Positions 1-5,599 of a stretch of DNA of 5,896 nucleotides are shown here, piece after piece (within the stretch, counting starts at the first letter, position 1; every line of letters begins with the position of its first letter). Origin of the DNA: Planctomycetota bacterium (GTDB lineage Bacteria > Planctomycetota > Phycisphaerae > WQYP01); assembly GCA_021828935.1 (NCBI GenBank), contig JAJZCU010000156.1:1-5896 (forward strand), read 5' to 3'. The translations under genes were made by a program, and so were the position numbers. The notes under the pieces were generated by a model. That model was not told the DNA's origin, made no database searches, and saw only the letters and a program-made list of their open reading frames with translations.

Positions 1-1
1 C

Positions 2-337
2 CAGATCTTGCGTGAACGGTTTGCCGGCCACGCGAATGTTGAAATTGTGGTGGCGGACGTGCGCGACCTTGAAACCGTGCTCAAAAGCCGCAGCGTTGAT
101 CAGGTGGATTATTTTATCAGCGGCCTGCCCACGCCGTCGCTGCCCGTGCATGTGCGGCGGCGAATGCTGGTGGCGATTCGACGCTACTTAACTCCCCAGG
201 GCGTGTTCAGCAACATCACCGAAGTGCCGTGGTATTATCTTAAATATTACAAGGCGGTTTTTCAGGATGTGTCGTTTGAATTGGTGACGTTCAACATGCC
301 GCCGGGGGGCGTGTACCATTGCCGCGGCATGCGGTGA
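2..337 (+). CDS. Class I SAM-dependent methyltransferase, phospholipid N-methyltransferase-like (3' part)
   Basis: The frame is open from the first bases of the window and ends at TGA 335-337, leaving the last 111 codons; the true start and the glycine-rich SAM-binding motif lie off the left edge. The TTG at 8 is internal and not a start. What remains is the C-terminal half of a Rossmann-type methyltransferase: a strand and acidic turn (EIVVADVRDL), then the motif IV region DYFISGLPTPSLP, a helix rich in arginine, the turn YLTPQGVFSNIT, and a terminal strand ending NMPPGGVYHCRG. The SGLP...SLP motif, the L-x-P-x-G-V-F turn and the ending (N-x-PP-x-x-VY-x-CR) are characteristic of PmtA-like phospholipid N-methyltransferases, which methylate phosphatidylethanolamine with SAM at the membrane. 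Substrate is inferred only; many relatives are annotated just as methyltransferases or confused with rRNA adenine methylases. It converges on the kinase gene with a 46-base gap and no obvious terminator. Confidence 0.8.
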   Translation, partial: QILRERFAGHANVEIVVADVRDLETVLKSRSVDQVDYFISGLPTPSLPVHVRRRMLVAIRRYLTPQGVFSNITEVPWYYLKYYKAVFQDVSFELVTFNMPPGGVYHCRGMR

Positions 338-383
338 CTTCGCCAACGACCAACGATTTATCGGGCAGGAGGGCGCCAGCGCG

Positions 384-1061
384 TCAGTGGCTCGCGGCGG
401 GGGCGTTGGCGGGCGCGCTATGTGCTCCAGCGGCAACTTTCCGGGCCAACTCCGCCACAATTTCTCCGGCCCGTTCCAGGCCCACTCGGCTGGAATTAAT
501 GCATAAGTCAAAATTGTGAGGGCTGCGCCACTCGACCCCGGCAACATTGCGTACAAATGTCTCACGCTCGCGATCGGTGCGGCGGACCAGGTTTTCCGCC
601 TCGTTCAGGCTGGGCAGGTGATAGGCTTCCATCACCCGCCGTGCCCGGTCTTCAAATGGCGCATGAACAAACACATGAATCGTGTTGGGCTTGTCTTGCA
701 AAATGTGAAACCCGGCATGGCCCGCCACCACCGAATCGCCCTGCGCCGTGAGCTGTTTAATAACTTCGCGCTGGGTGCGGAACAACTCCTCATCGGGCAC
801 CGGCGCCAGCGGCGGCGGTATGTAAATGCTTTCCGGACATCCCGTGGAAAACGTGCTGAAGATACGTTCCCAGAAGCTGCTGCAGCGTTCCAACCGTCCG
901 GCCACCTGCTCGGTTTGCACACGCAGAAGCTCCGCGGACTTCTGAAGTATTTCTCTGTCAATATATGTGTAATTTAGCGCGGCGGCAACGTGTTGCGCCA
1001 GATATGAGCCGCCGGCGCCCATCTCGCGGGCCACCGTGATGGTAATGGTGGAATCGGACAT
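384..1061 (-). CDS. Cytidylate kinase-like family protein (P-loop kinase)
   Basis: This 225-residue protein matches the cytidylate-kinase-like group of small P-loop kinases (Pfam Cytidylate_kin2 type), which are expected to transfer phosphate from ATP to a nucleotide or another small acceptor in the cytoplasm; the real substrate of the group is mostly unknown. Visible landmarks are the N-terminal strand and phosphate loop ITVAREMGAGGSYLA (8-22), the acceptor-side motif YIDREIL (33-39), the strand VVAGHAGFHIL (111-121), HVFVHAPFEDRARRVM (129-144), and the closing block with D163, R164, R166, W178 and NFDLCINSS (183-191). The loop is G-x-G-G-S rather than the classical GKS/T, which is usual for this group. 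Histidine 115 stands where relatives commonly carry arginine (VGR). The last roughly 20 residues are an Ala/Pro-rich tail. The ATG at 1061 is supported by AGGGT (complement of 1071-1075) nine bases upstream and by the conserved strand beginning at residue 5. It is not cmk itself, which has a different layout. Confidence 0.85.
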   Translation of the reverse strand: MSDSTITITVAREMGAGGSYLAQHVAAALNYTYIDREILQKSAELLRVQTEQVAGRLERCSSFWERIFSTFSTGCPESIYIPPPLAPVPDEELFRTQREVIKQLTAQGDSVVAGHAGFHILQDKPNTIHVFVHAPFEDRARRVMEAYHLPSLNEAENLVRRTDRERETFVRNVAGVEWRSPHNFDLCINSSRVGLERAGEIVAELARKVAAGAHSAPANAPAASH

Positions 1062-1114
1062 AGCACACGCACCCTAATTTGCGACGCCGCGTAAGGACAA
1101 AAAATGATGAATTC

Positions 1115-1144
1115 AGTGTACCGCAAGCGGTGACGCCAAAGCAA
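1115..1144 (-). promoter_or_regulatory. Possible sigma70-type promoter of the kinase gene
   Basis: On the minus strand TTGCTT (complement of 1139-1144) and TACACT (complement of 1115-1120) are separated by 18 bases. The -35 matches the consensus at three positions and the -10 at four, so this is a weak call. It would give a leader of about 47 bases before the ATG at 1061, compatible with the AGGGT ribosome-binding site. Confidence 0.22.
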
Positions 1145-1221
1145 TGCCGATCCCTTGGCCGGATGCATCGCGCGTGGGGCCAGCGGGCCCTTGCCCACGG
1201 TTGGATGCGGCCTGTGCCGCC

Positions 1222-1521
1222 CTAAAGGATATCGGGTGTGGCAACGGCTTGGGGCCGGTGTGAATTCTCGGAACTGGCCTGAAGTTGCAAAGCTGTTCGT
1301 TTTGGCCGTTGGTCCAACGGCGCCAAGGCCATGGCCTCTTCGGCACGTCCGGCCCTGAAGCGTTGCACGCAGCCTTTCGCGCGTGTCGGGGCCAATCTGC
1401 ACAGCAATTCCACTGGGGCCTGCGCTTCCTCTGGCCGCGGCCTTCCAGATGCGGCTGCGGACACGCGCGCCGGGCTTGCGGCTGCCGGACCAGCAATCGC
1501 CGAAAATTTGTCGCTGGCCAT
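1222..1521 (-). CDS. Candidate small hypothetical protein, 99 residues (doubtful)
   Basis: From ATG 1521 this frame runs to TAG at 1222-1224. A G-run (GGGGGGA, complement of 1530s-1540) sits about nine bases upstream and could serve as a ribosome-binding site. The product would be soluble, Ala/Arg/Pro-rich, with no signal peptide or membrane segment and a middle part that could be helical (VELLCRLAPTRAKG, then RFRAGRAEEAMALAPL). I recognise no family. Competing frames of similar length on both strands overlap it, so length alone is weak evidence. I preferred it because its codon pattern and residue mix look slightly more protein-like than the alternatives; it may well be chance. Confidence 0.2.
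   Translation of the reverse strand: MASDKFSAIAGPAAASPARVSAAASGRPRPEEAQAPVELLCRLAPTRAKGCVQRFRAGRAEEAMALAPLDQRPKRTALQLQASSENSHRPQAVATPDIL
1302..1327. repeat. Inverted repeat / hairpin
   Basis: CCGTTGG (1306-1312) and CCAACGG (1314-1320) form a perfect palindrome around one base. The pairing extends outward with TTGGC on the left (1302-1306) and GCCAA on the right (1323-1327) across a two-base bulge. No T-run follows on either strand, so it is not an intrinsic terminator. It could be an operator-like site or part of a structured RNA, or chance in GC-rich DNA. The palindrome GGCCATGGCC follows a few bases downstream. Confidence 0.45.
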
Positions 1522-1649
1522 TAGAAACAATCCCCCCAATCAGTGGCACAGCCGCCATTACGCGGCGGCGCCCCCGTCGCGTGCCGTCGCGATTTGCCGC
1601 CTATTTTTAACGCCATCATGAGGCCTGGCTGCGTCGCCCCGTACCCGGC

Positions 1650-1686
1650 AAAAACGAAAACGGGCCGGGAGACGCCTCCCGGCCCG
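1650..1686 (-). terminator. Strong intrinsic terminator of the PEP-CTERM protein gene
   Basis: CGGGCCGGGAG (1661-1671) and CTCCCGGCCCG (1676-1686) make a perfect 11-base-pair, very GC-rich stem closed by a four-base loop. Read on the minus strand the stem is followed by TTTTCGTTTTT (complement of 1650-1660), the expected uridine tract. It begins 38 bases after the stop codon of the PEP-CTERM gene and should end its transcription before the downstream region. Confidence 0.9.
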
Positions 1687-1724
1687 CGGTGGTTTCGATG
1701 GTTGTTAATCGGACCAAGCCACGC

Positions 1725-3287
1725 TTAGGCCGTCTTGCGCCGACGGCGTAGCAGGGCCACGCCGCCCACGGCTAACAGGCCCAGGGTGGCCGGTTCGGGG
1801 ATAGCTGTGGTGCTGGCATTGTAATCGCTGAGAATTTGCCCAGCGGTTAAATTGTTGCTGAAGATTTTGAATTTAGAAGTATTGCCGCCAAAGCTGGGGT
1901 CGTTGTAAGGATCGGGCCCGCCGATGACATCAAACTGGTTGGCAACTTGGCCGGTGCCGGGTGTAGCAATCGTGGAGAGCGCGCCTAAGTCAAGATTGCC
2001 GATGCTGATCTCGCCGGAAGAGGTCATCTTGCCATCGACGTACATGGCTACCTGCTTGGTAGTGCTGTTGTAAGTCAATGCGATCATGTGCTTGCCGGTA
2101 TCAGCGATTGGAGTGGCACCAAGAAAGATGGGGTTCTTGCCGACGTTGATCCCGATGGACATGATCCCGGTGCCGTCCTGGCGCTTGGCCTGCAGAATGA
2201 TGAAATTGTTTTGCGAGCGGCCAAAGCTGAATAAGGTGCTCCAGCTACTTTCATTTGCCGTTAAGTTGGCGGTCGTGCCATAGGACATAAAGTCTTCGAT
2301 CGCAAAGCTGCCGTGGATGTTTCCAATGACGGAGAGCGGAATACGCATGCCATTGGGGTTCCCACCCGTCACGTTGTTATTGTTCTGCGTGACAAGGTTG
2401 CCGTTGCTAATCGTGGCCGGGCCGATGAGGGTGCCGTTGGCGCCGCCGACGGAATCGTTGGTGGTGCCGCTGCTGAAATTGTAGTCAGAAGCCACGCCGC
2501 TGCTGGGGGTTGGCGTGGGGGGCGTCGTAGACGTTACGCTGCTGGCGTTGGTGGTTAAGTAGGAAGCCGCAGCGCCCGATGGATTGGTGATGGATGCTGT
2601 CAGCGCCGCGCCGCCACCGCCTTGGTAGTTGAACACTTCAACGGGGTACAGACCGGCCGTGGTAAAATCGAGTGTATTGGTGGTTCCGGGGGTGCCAAAG
2701 TTGTTATTGTAGTTATTTCCCGCCACGACAGTCCCGGTGCCAATGGCGCTGGGGCCGGTGCCAGTATCGCCGATGAATACCTGCGTTGTGTCGTCGTTGG
2801 CGGTTCCATTGGCGGGCAACGTCACGGTGTAATTACCGGGCGTGGTGACGTTAATGTATCCCTGATAGTCTAATATCGAGTTGGACCAGCTGGTAGAATC
2901 GGTAGCGGCTGCGCCGCTGGCATCAGCGCCTATAAACGCGTGAGTGGCGATACCCCCGCCCGTACTGGTCAAACTATCGTTGGTATTTAGGAAATTGTAC
3001 TGCGGACCGTTGGTGGTATAGGTGTTACCTAAGTAGGAGAAGCTGCCGCTTTGGGCAAAGGCTGCAACATTTGAAGCATCCGCCTGCGTTCCCCCGCCGT
3101 CGCTGGGCAAACCGTTTGTATGCCAAACTGAGCCAATGAGCCCCTGCGTAGCGCCGGTCGGCGCCGTTGTATAGGTGGGGTTGCTGAACGTAAACGTGCT
3201 TGCGCCGGCTGATGCCGCGAGGGCGAGTACTGCGGCACTCGCCAAAACGCCCGCCGATGTAATGATTTTGGACTTGCTGGAACCCAT
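1725..3287 (-). CDS. Secreted PEP-CTERM sorting-domain protein with PA14-like and LamG-like regions
   Basis: The 520-residue product carries a signal peptide (K5 and K7, then a hydrophobic Ala/Leu stretch to about residue 27, with Ala-x-Ala cleavage sites near 27-29). The C-terminus is a PEP-CTERM tail: IPEPATL at 496-502, a short membrane segment to about 513, and four arginines at 514-517. Such tails are cut and processed by an exosortase, placing the protein at the cell envelope or outside. Residues about 48-235 resemble a PA14-type beta domain (GYINVTTPGNYTVTL, then DDTTQVFIGD and VEVFNYQGGGG). A Thr/Pro/Ser linker at about 249-263 leads to a LamG/concanavalin-A-like region at about 266-490 (NDSVGGANGTLIG, HMIALTYNSTTKQVAMYVDG, KFKIFSNNLTAGQIL), suggesting glycan or surface binding. 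The protein is rich in Asn, Thr, Gly and Ser with no cysteines, typical of exported Gram-negative proteins. ATG 3287 is supported by GAGGAG seven bases upstream. No exosortase gene is in the window, and the ligand is unknown. Confidence 0.92.
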   Translation of the reverse strand: MGSSKSKIITSAGVLASAAVLALAASAGASTFTFSNPTYTTAPTGATQGLIGSVWHTNGLPSDGGGTQADASNVAAFAQSGSFSYLGNTYTTNGPQYNFLNTNDSLTSTGGGIATHAFIGADASGAAATDSTSWSNSILDYQGYINVTTPGNYTVTLPANGTANDDTTQVFIGDTGTGPSAIGTGTVVAGNNYNNNFGTPGTTNTLDFTTAGLYPVEVFNYQGGGGAALTASITNPSGAAASYLTTNASSVTSTTPPTPTPSSGVASDYNFSSGTTNDSVGGANGTLIGPATISNGNLVTQNNNNVTGGNPNGMRIPLSVIGNIHGSFAIEDFMSYGTTANLTANESSWSTLFSFGRSQNNFIILQAKRQDGTGIMSIGINVGKNPIFLGATPIADTGKHMIALTYNSTTKQVAMYVDGKMTSSGEISIGNLDLGALSTIATPGTGQVANQFDVIGGPDPYNDPSFGGNTSKFKIFSNNLTAGQILSDYNASTTAIPEPATLGLLAVGGVALLRRRRKTA

Positions 3288-3320
3288 GAAAACACTCCTC
3301 TATTTCCCGCCCAGACTGAA

Positions 3321-3326
3321 ATTATC
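3321..3326 (-). promoter_or_regulatory. Possible -10 element of the PEP-CTERM gene
   Basis: The minus-strand hexamer GATAAT (complement of 3321-3326) matches TATAAT at five of six positions and would give a leader of about 27 bases containing the GAGGAG site at 3295-3300. No good -35 lies 16-18 bases upstream. An alternative farther out is TTGCTT, 16 bases, TATATT with its -10 at 3483-3488. Neither is secure. Confidence 0.3.
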
Positions 3327-3678
3327 GGGCGTTGACTAGGCGAAACACCCAGAGCTCTTGCCCTGAACCGGCGTTCGCGTGATTTTTTTAGCACTAACAA
3401 AAATGCTTCGGCAACAAAAGCGACTCAAGGCTAGTAAGCAGACAGGTGCGGGGTGGCCTTTGAACCGCCGTTGTTCTCAGTAAATATACAACAGGGCTGA
3501 GCAAAAGCAAATGAAGTTCAAAAAATAATTTGGAATATTTCTGCGAGGTCTCATTTTGGTAATCTGGGTAAGCAGTTGAGCGTTGGGTGCCGCACATAAT
3601 GGCGGGGTGCCGGCGGCGCCACCAGATCCCACGGAATTATTCCGCGGCCACCGTACACCGCTACACGCGACATCAAGC

Positions 3679-3707
3679 TCGCCAACCCGCTGCCGATGTG
3701 TTATAAC
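3679..3707 (+). promoter_or_regulatory. Extended -10 promoter of the pyrophosphatase gene
   Basis: TATAAC (3702-3707) is preceded directly by TGT, forming an extended -10 (TGnTATAAC). TCGCCA (3679-3684) lies 17 bases upstream and matches four of six -35 positions. Transcription would start near 3714, giving a leader of about 28 bases that includes GGAG at 3732-3735. This arrangement fits translation from GTG 3742 and excludes the longer upstream frame. Confidence 0.5.
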
Positions 3708-3731
3708 GCCCCACGGAAAATGGCATGACTT

Positions 3732-3735
3732 GGAG
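3732..3735 (+). promoter_or_regulatory. Ribosome-binding site deciding the pyrophosphatase start
   Basis: GGAG lies six bases before GTG 3742. The alternative in-frame TTG at 3730 overlaps this site and has no comparable motif in front of it, so the GTG is the better start. Confidence 0.55.
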
Positions 3736-3741
3736 CACCCT

Positions 3742-4344
3742 GTGGCAAAAAAGCTTATTCCCTACGCCCGCGATGGCAGTATCAGCCCTTGGCATGATGT
3801 TTCCCCGGGCGATGGCCTGCTGCCGTCGGTGTTCAACGCTATTGTCGAGATTCCCCTGGGCAGCTCCAACAAATATGAACTGGATAAAAAGTCCGGCCTG
3901 TTGAAGCTCGACCGCGTGCTGCATTCAGCGGTCTACTATCCGGCCAACTACGGCTTTATTCCGCAGACCCTCGCCGATGACGGCGACCCGCTGGACGTGC
4001 TGGTGCTGGGTACCGAACAGGTCTATCCACTGACTATTGTGGAAGCCCGCGCCATCGGCCTGATGACCATGAAGGACCAGGATGAGATGGATCACAAGAT
4101 AATATCTGTTCATGTCAATGATCCTGAGTATTCCAGTTACCACGATGTCCACCAACTGCCGGCGCACAAGCTGGCGGTGCTGAAGCGCTTCTTTGAAGAT
4201 TACAAATCGTTGGAGCACAAGCGCGTGGTGGTGGATGACGTGCTGCCGGTCGATTATGCCTATCCGGTCATTGAGCAATCGCTGATGGTGTACAAAAAGT
4301 GGCGGGCCGGCGAAGACGTTACCAAGTTATTGCACAAGGCGTGA
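3742..4344 (+). CDS. ppa: Inorganic pyrophosphatase, family I
   Basis: The enzyme hydrolyses pyrophosphate to two phosphates in the cytoplasm, pulling biosynthetic reactions such as nucleic acid and aminoacyl-tRNA synthesis forward; it needs divalent metal, normally magnesium. From GTG 3742 the product is 200 residues, slightly longer than the E. coli protein. The family signature DGDPLDV (80-86) is present, and the active site appears complete by alignment from memory with E. coli: E36, K44, E46, R58, Y66, Y70, D80, D82, D85, D112, D117, K119, Y154 and K155. The blocks NKYELDKKSGLLKLDRVL (43-60) and YPANYGFIPQTL (66-77) are highly conserved. The frame stays open back to 3583, but the extra residues look unlike the family and would overlap the predicted promoter. 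The N-terminal SPWHDV (15-20) matches the usual start region, so little is missing. It appears monocistronic, with 91 bases to the next gene. Confidence 0.95.
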   Translation: MAKKLIPYARDGSISPWHDVSPGDGLLPSVFNAIVEIPLGSSNKYELDKKSGLLKLDRVLHSAVYYPANYGFIPQTLADDGDPLDVLVLGTEQVYPLTIVEARAIGLMTMKDQDEMDHKIISVHVNDPEYSSYHDVHQLPAHKLAVLKRFFEDYKSLEHKRVVVDDVLPVDYAYPVIEQSLMVYKKWRAGEDVTKLLHKA

Positions 4345-4420
4345 CGCCACGGCGGGCGAACACGGCGCTGGTCGCATCGGTTTCCAATACGCCCACGCGC
4401 CGTCGCTGTTTGCTGACCCC

Positions 4421-4429
4421 TGCTACAAT
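4421..4429 (+). promoter_or_regulatory. Extended -10 promoter abutting the topoisomerase start
   Basis: TGCTACAAT (4421-4429) matches the extended -10 pattern TGnTATAAT at all but one position. No convincing -35 hexamer lies 16-18 bases upstream, which extended -10 promoters tolerate. Only six bases separate it from ATG 4436, so the first transcribed base would fall at or next to the A of the start codon. The match could be accidental. Confidence 0.4.
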
Positions 4430-4435
4430 GTCCGC

Positions 4436-5515
4436 ATGGCTGAGGCTGGGAAAACATCGCCGCTGGACGTGAAGACCCGGGCTGTGGCCACGGCCCGGCG
4501 CGCGGGGTTGAATTATTCATGCGATCGCCGCCCCGGCATCCATCGCCGTCGCGCGGGCAAGGGATTTATTTACGTCACGGCGTCAAATCGGCGGGTCCGA
4601 AACGCCGCCACGCTCGCCCGCATCGCGGCGCTGGTCATCCCTCCTGCCTGGAACGATGTTTGGATTTGCCCATCTCCGCGGGGCCACCTGCAAGCCACCG
4701 GCATGGATGACCGCGGTCGCAAACAATATAAGTACCACGCCCGCTGGCGCGATGTGCGCGACGAACGTAAATTCCAACATCTGCTGGCAATAGGCCAGGC
4801 GCTGCCCAAAATTCGCCGGGCCATTGGGCGTGATCTGGCGCTGCCCGGTCTCCCCCAACGCAAGGTGCTCGCGGCGGTGGTGCGCCTGTTGGACAAAACG
4901 TTTTTACGCGTGGGCAATGAAGCCTATGCCGCCGGCAACGGACATTTCGGCCTGACCACTGTGCGCAACCGGCACGCGCATGTGCATGGCGCAAACATTG
5001 AATTCGCCTTTGTTGGAAAATCCGGCAAACAGCGGGACATAGACTTAACCGATCCGCGGTTGGCGAGAGTCGTCCGGGCATGCCAGCACCTGCCGGGGCA
5101 GCATCTATTCGAATACCGGCGCGAAGGTGGGGGAGTGGGTCGCATTACATCAACGCATGTGAACGCATACTTAAAGGAAATCAGCGGACTCGAAATTTCC
5201 GCCAAAGACTTTCGTACCTGGGCCGGCACCGTGCTGGCGGTGCAGGCACTGGCCGATGCCCCGCCGGCCGAAAGCCAGCGTCAACGCGCCAAGCAGATGG
5301 TGGCGGTGGTGCGGGAAGTGGCGGGGCGGTTGGGCAACACAATGGCGGTGTGCCGCAAGTGCTATATTCATCCCGGCGCCTTGGAACATTACCTGGCGGG
5401 GTCGCTAACCTCATGCTGCGAAAGCACGGCGGGTGCCCACCCGCGGGGGGTGTCGGCGGCGGAGGCCACCGCGCTGTGTTTCCTAAGAAAAATTGAACGT
5501 CGAACCGCGGGATAG
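4436..5515 (+). CDS. DNA topoisomerase IB (bacterial, poxvirus-like)
   Basis: This 359-residue protein relaxes supercoiled DNA by nicking one strand through a 3'-phosphotyrosine link, without ATP. The N-terminal DNA-clamp domain covers about 23-105 (GKGFIYV, IPPAWNDVWICPSPRGHLQATG, GRKQYKYH) and the catalytic domain about 106-325. Catalytic residues are visible: R158 in LRVGNEAY, K195 in VGKSGKQ, R260 in KDFRTWAGT, N301 in RLGNT and the nucleophile Y310 in CRKCYIHP. Asparagine at 301 replaces the poxvirus histidine, as is usual in bacterial members such as the Deinococcus enzyme. The C-terminal tail is helical and ends in basic residues. Length is normal. ATG 4436 has no ribosome-binding site; the conserved part begins at about residue 23, so a later start is possible, but no good site was seen. 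The role is probably accessory to gyrase and topoisomerase I; genomic context here gives no further hint. Confidence 0.95.
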   Translation: MAEAGKTSPLDVKTRAVATARRAGLNYSCDRRPGIHRRRAGKGFIYVTASNRRVRNAATLARIAALVIPPAWNDVWICPSPRGHLQATGMDDRGRKQYKYHARWRDVRDERKFQHLLAIGQALPKIRRAIGRDLALPGLPQRKVLAAVVRLLDKTFLRVGNEAYAAGNGHFGLTTVRNRHAHVHGANIEFAFVGKSGKQRDIDLTDPRLARVVRACQHLPGQHLFEYRREGGGVGRITSTHVNAYLKEISGLEISAKDFRTWAGTVLAVQALADAPPAESQRQRAKQMVAVVREVAGRLGNTMAVCRKCYIHPGALEHYLAGSLTSCCESTAGAHPRGVSAAEATALCFLRKIERRTAG

Positions 5516-5529
5516 ACGCGTGTCCTTTT

Positions 5530-5557
5530 TTGACATCGCGAACAGTCCGATTAAAAT
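5530..5557 (+). promoter_or_regulatory. Near-consensus sigma70 promoter of the right-edge gene
   Basis: TTGACA (5530-5535) matches the -35 consensus exactly, and TAAAAT (5552-5557) matches the -10 at five of six positions, with a 16-base spacer. Transcription would start near 5564, giving a leader of about 36 bases before TTG 5600. It is the best promoter in the window and lies 15 bases after the topoisomerase stop, so the next gene is probably transcribed independently. Confidence 0.65.
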
Positions 5558-5599
5558 CGAGCCGATGGTATGGGTTTGCGGTAAAAAAAGGGCTGAACC

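Larger units (their letters stand above)
1062..1649. other. 588-base gap without a convincing gene
   Basis: This stretch lies between the kinase start and the terminator of the PEP-CTERM gene. Several overlapping open frames exist on both strands, as expected in GC-rich DNA, and none shows a family I recognise. It contains the 5' leader and possible promoter of the kinase, a candidate small frame at 1222-1521 on the minus strand, a hairpin at 1302-1327, a second inverted repeat (GCCGCC at 1551-1556 with GGCGGC at 1564-1569) and a short direct repeat of CCGTCGCG at 1574-1581 and 1584-1591. I recognise no tRNA, riboswitch or standard structural RNA here. It could be plain spacer, a decayed gene or an unknown RNA. 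Confidence 0.5.
3288..3741. other. 454-base divergent intergenic region
   Basis: It separates the divergent PEP-CTERM and pyrophosphatase genes and so should hold the promoters of both. The part from roughly 3380 to 3560 is clearly richer in A+T than the coding DNA around it, including runs such as AAAAAATAATTT. Short frames cross it on both strands but match nothing recognisable. The open frame that continues upstream of the pyrophosphatase to 3583 is not conserved-looking and contains that gene's predicted promoter. I see no structured RNA or riboswitch. Confidence 0.6.

Noticed and set aside
516..977. A 153-codon plus-strand frame opposite the kinase
   Set aside because: It lies wholly antisense to a gene with clear family motifs, and its product resembles no protein family.
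974..1558. A 194-codon minus-strand frame overlapping the kinase start
   Set aside because: Its last third lies inside the kinase gene in another frame, and its composition (Arg/Pro/Ser/Gly-rich, no recognisable domain) is that of a chance frame in GC-rich DNA.
3583..3741. N-terminal extension of the pyrophosphatase
   Set aside because: The residues do not resemble the family, and a promoter and ribosome-binding site for a shorter product lie within it.
4362..4403. Inverted repeat ACGGCGC / GCGCCGT after the pyrophosphatase as a terminator
   Set aside because: The arms are only seven bases, the loop is about 28 bases and no T-run follows; a competing GGGCG/CGCCC pairing exists. Too weak to call.
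4570..5414. Several minus-strand frames opposite the topoisomerase
   Set aside because: All are antisense to a gene with complete catalytic residues and show no domain of their own.
5504..5531. T-run after the topoisomerase gene as an intrinsic terminator
   Set aside because: The preceding CGCG/CGCG pairing is only about four base pairs, and the T-run overlaps the -35 of the next promoter.
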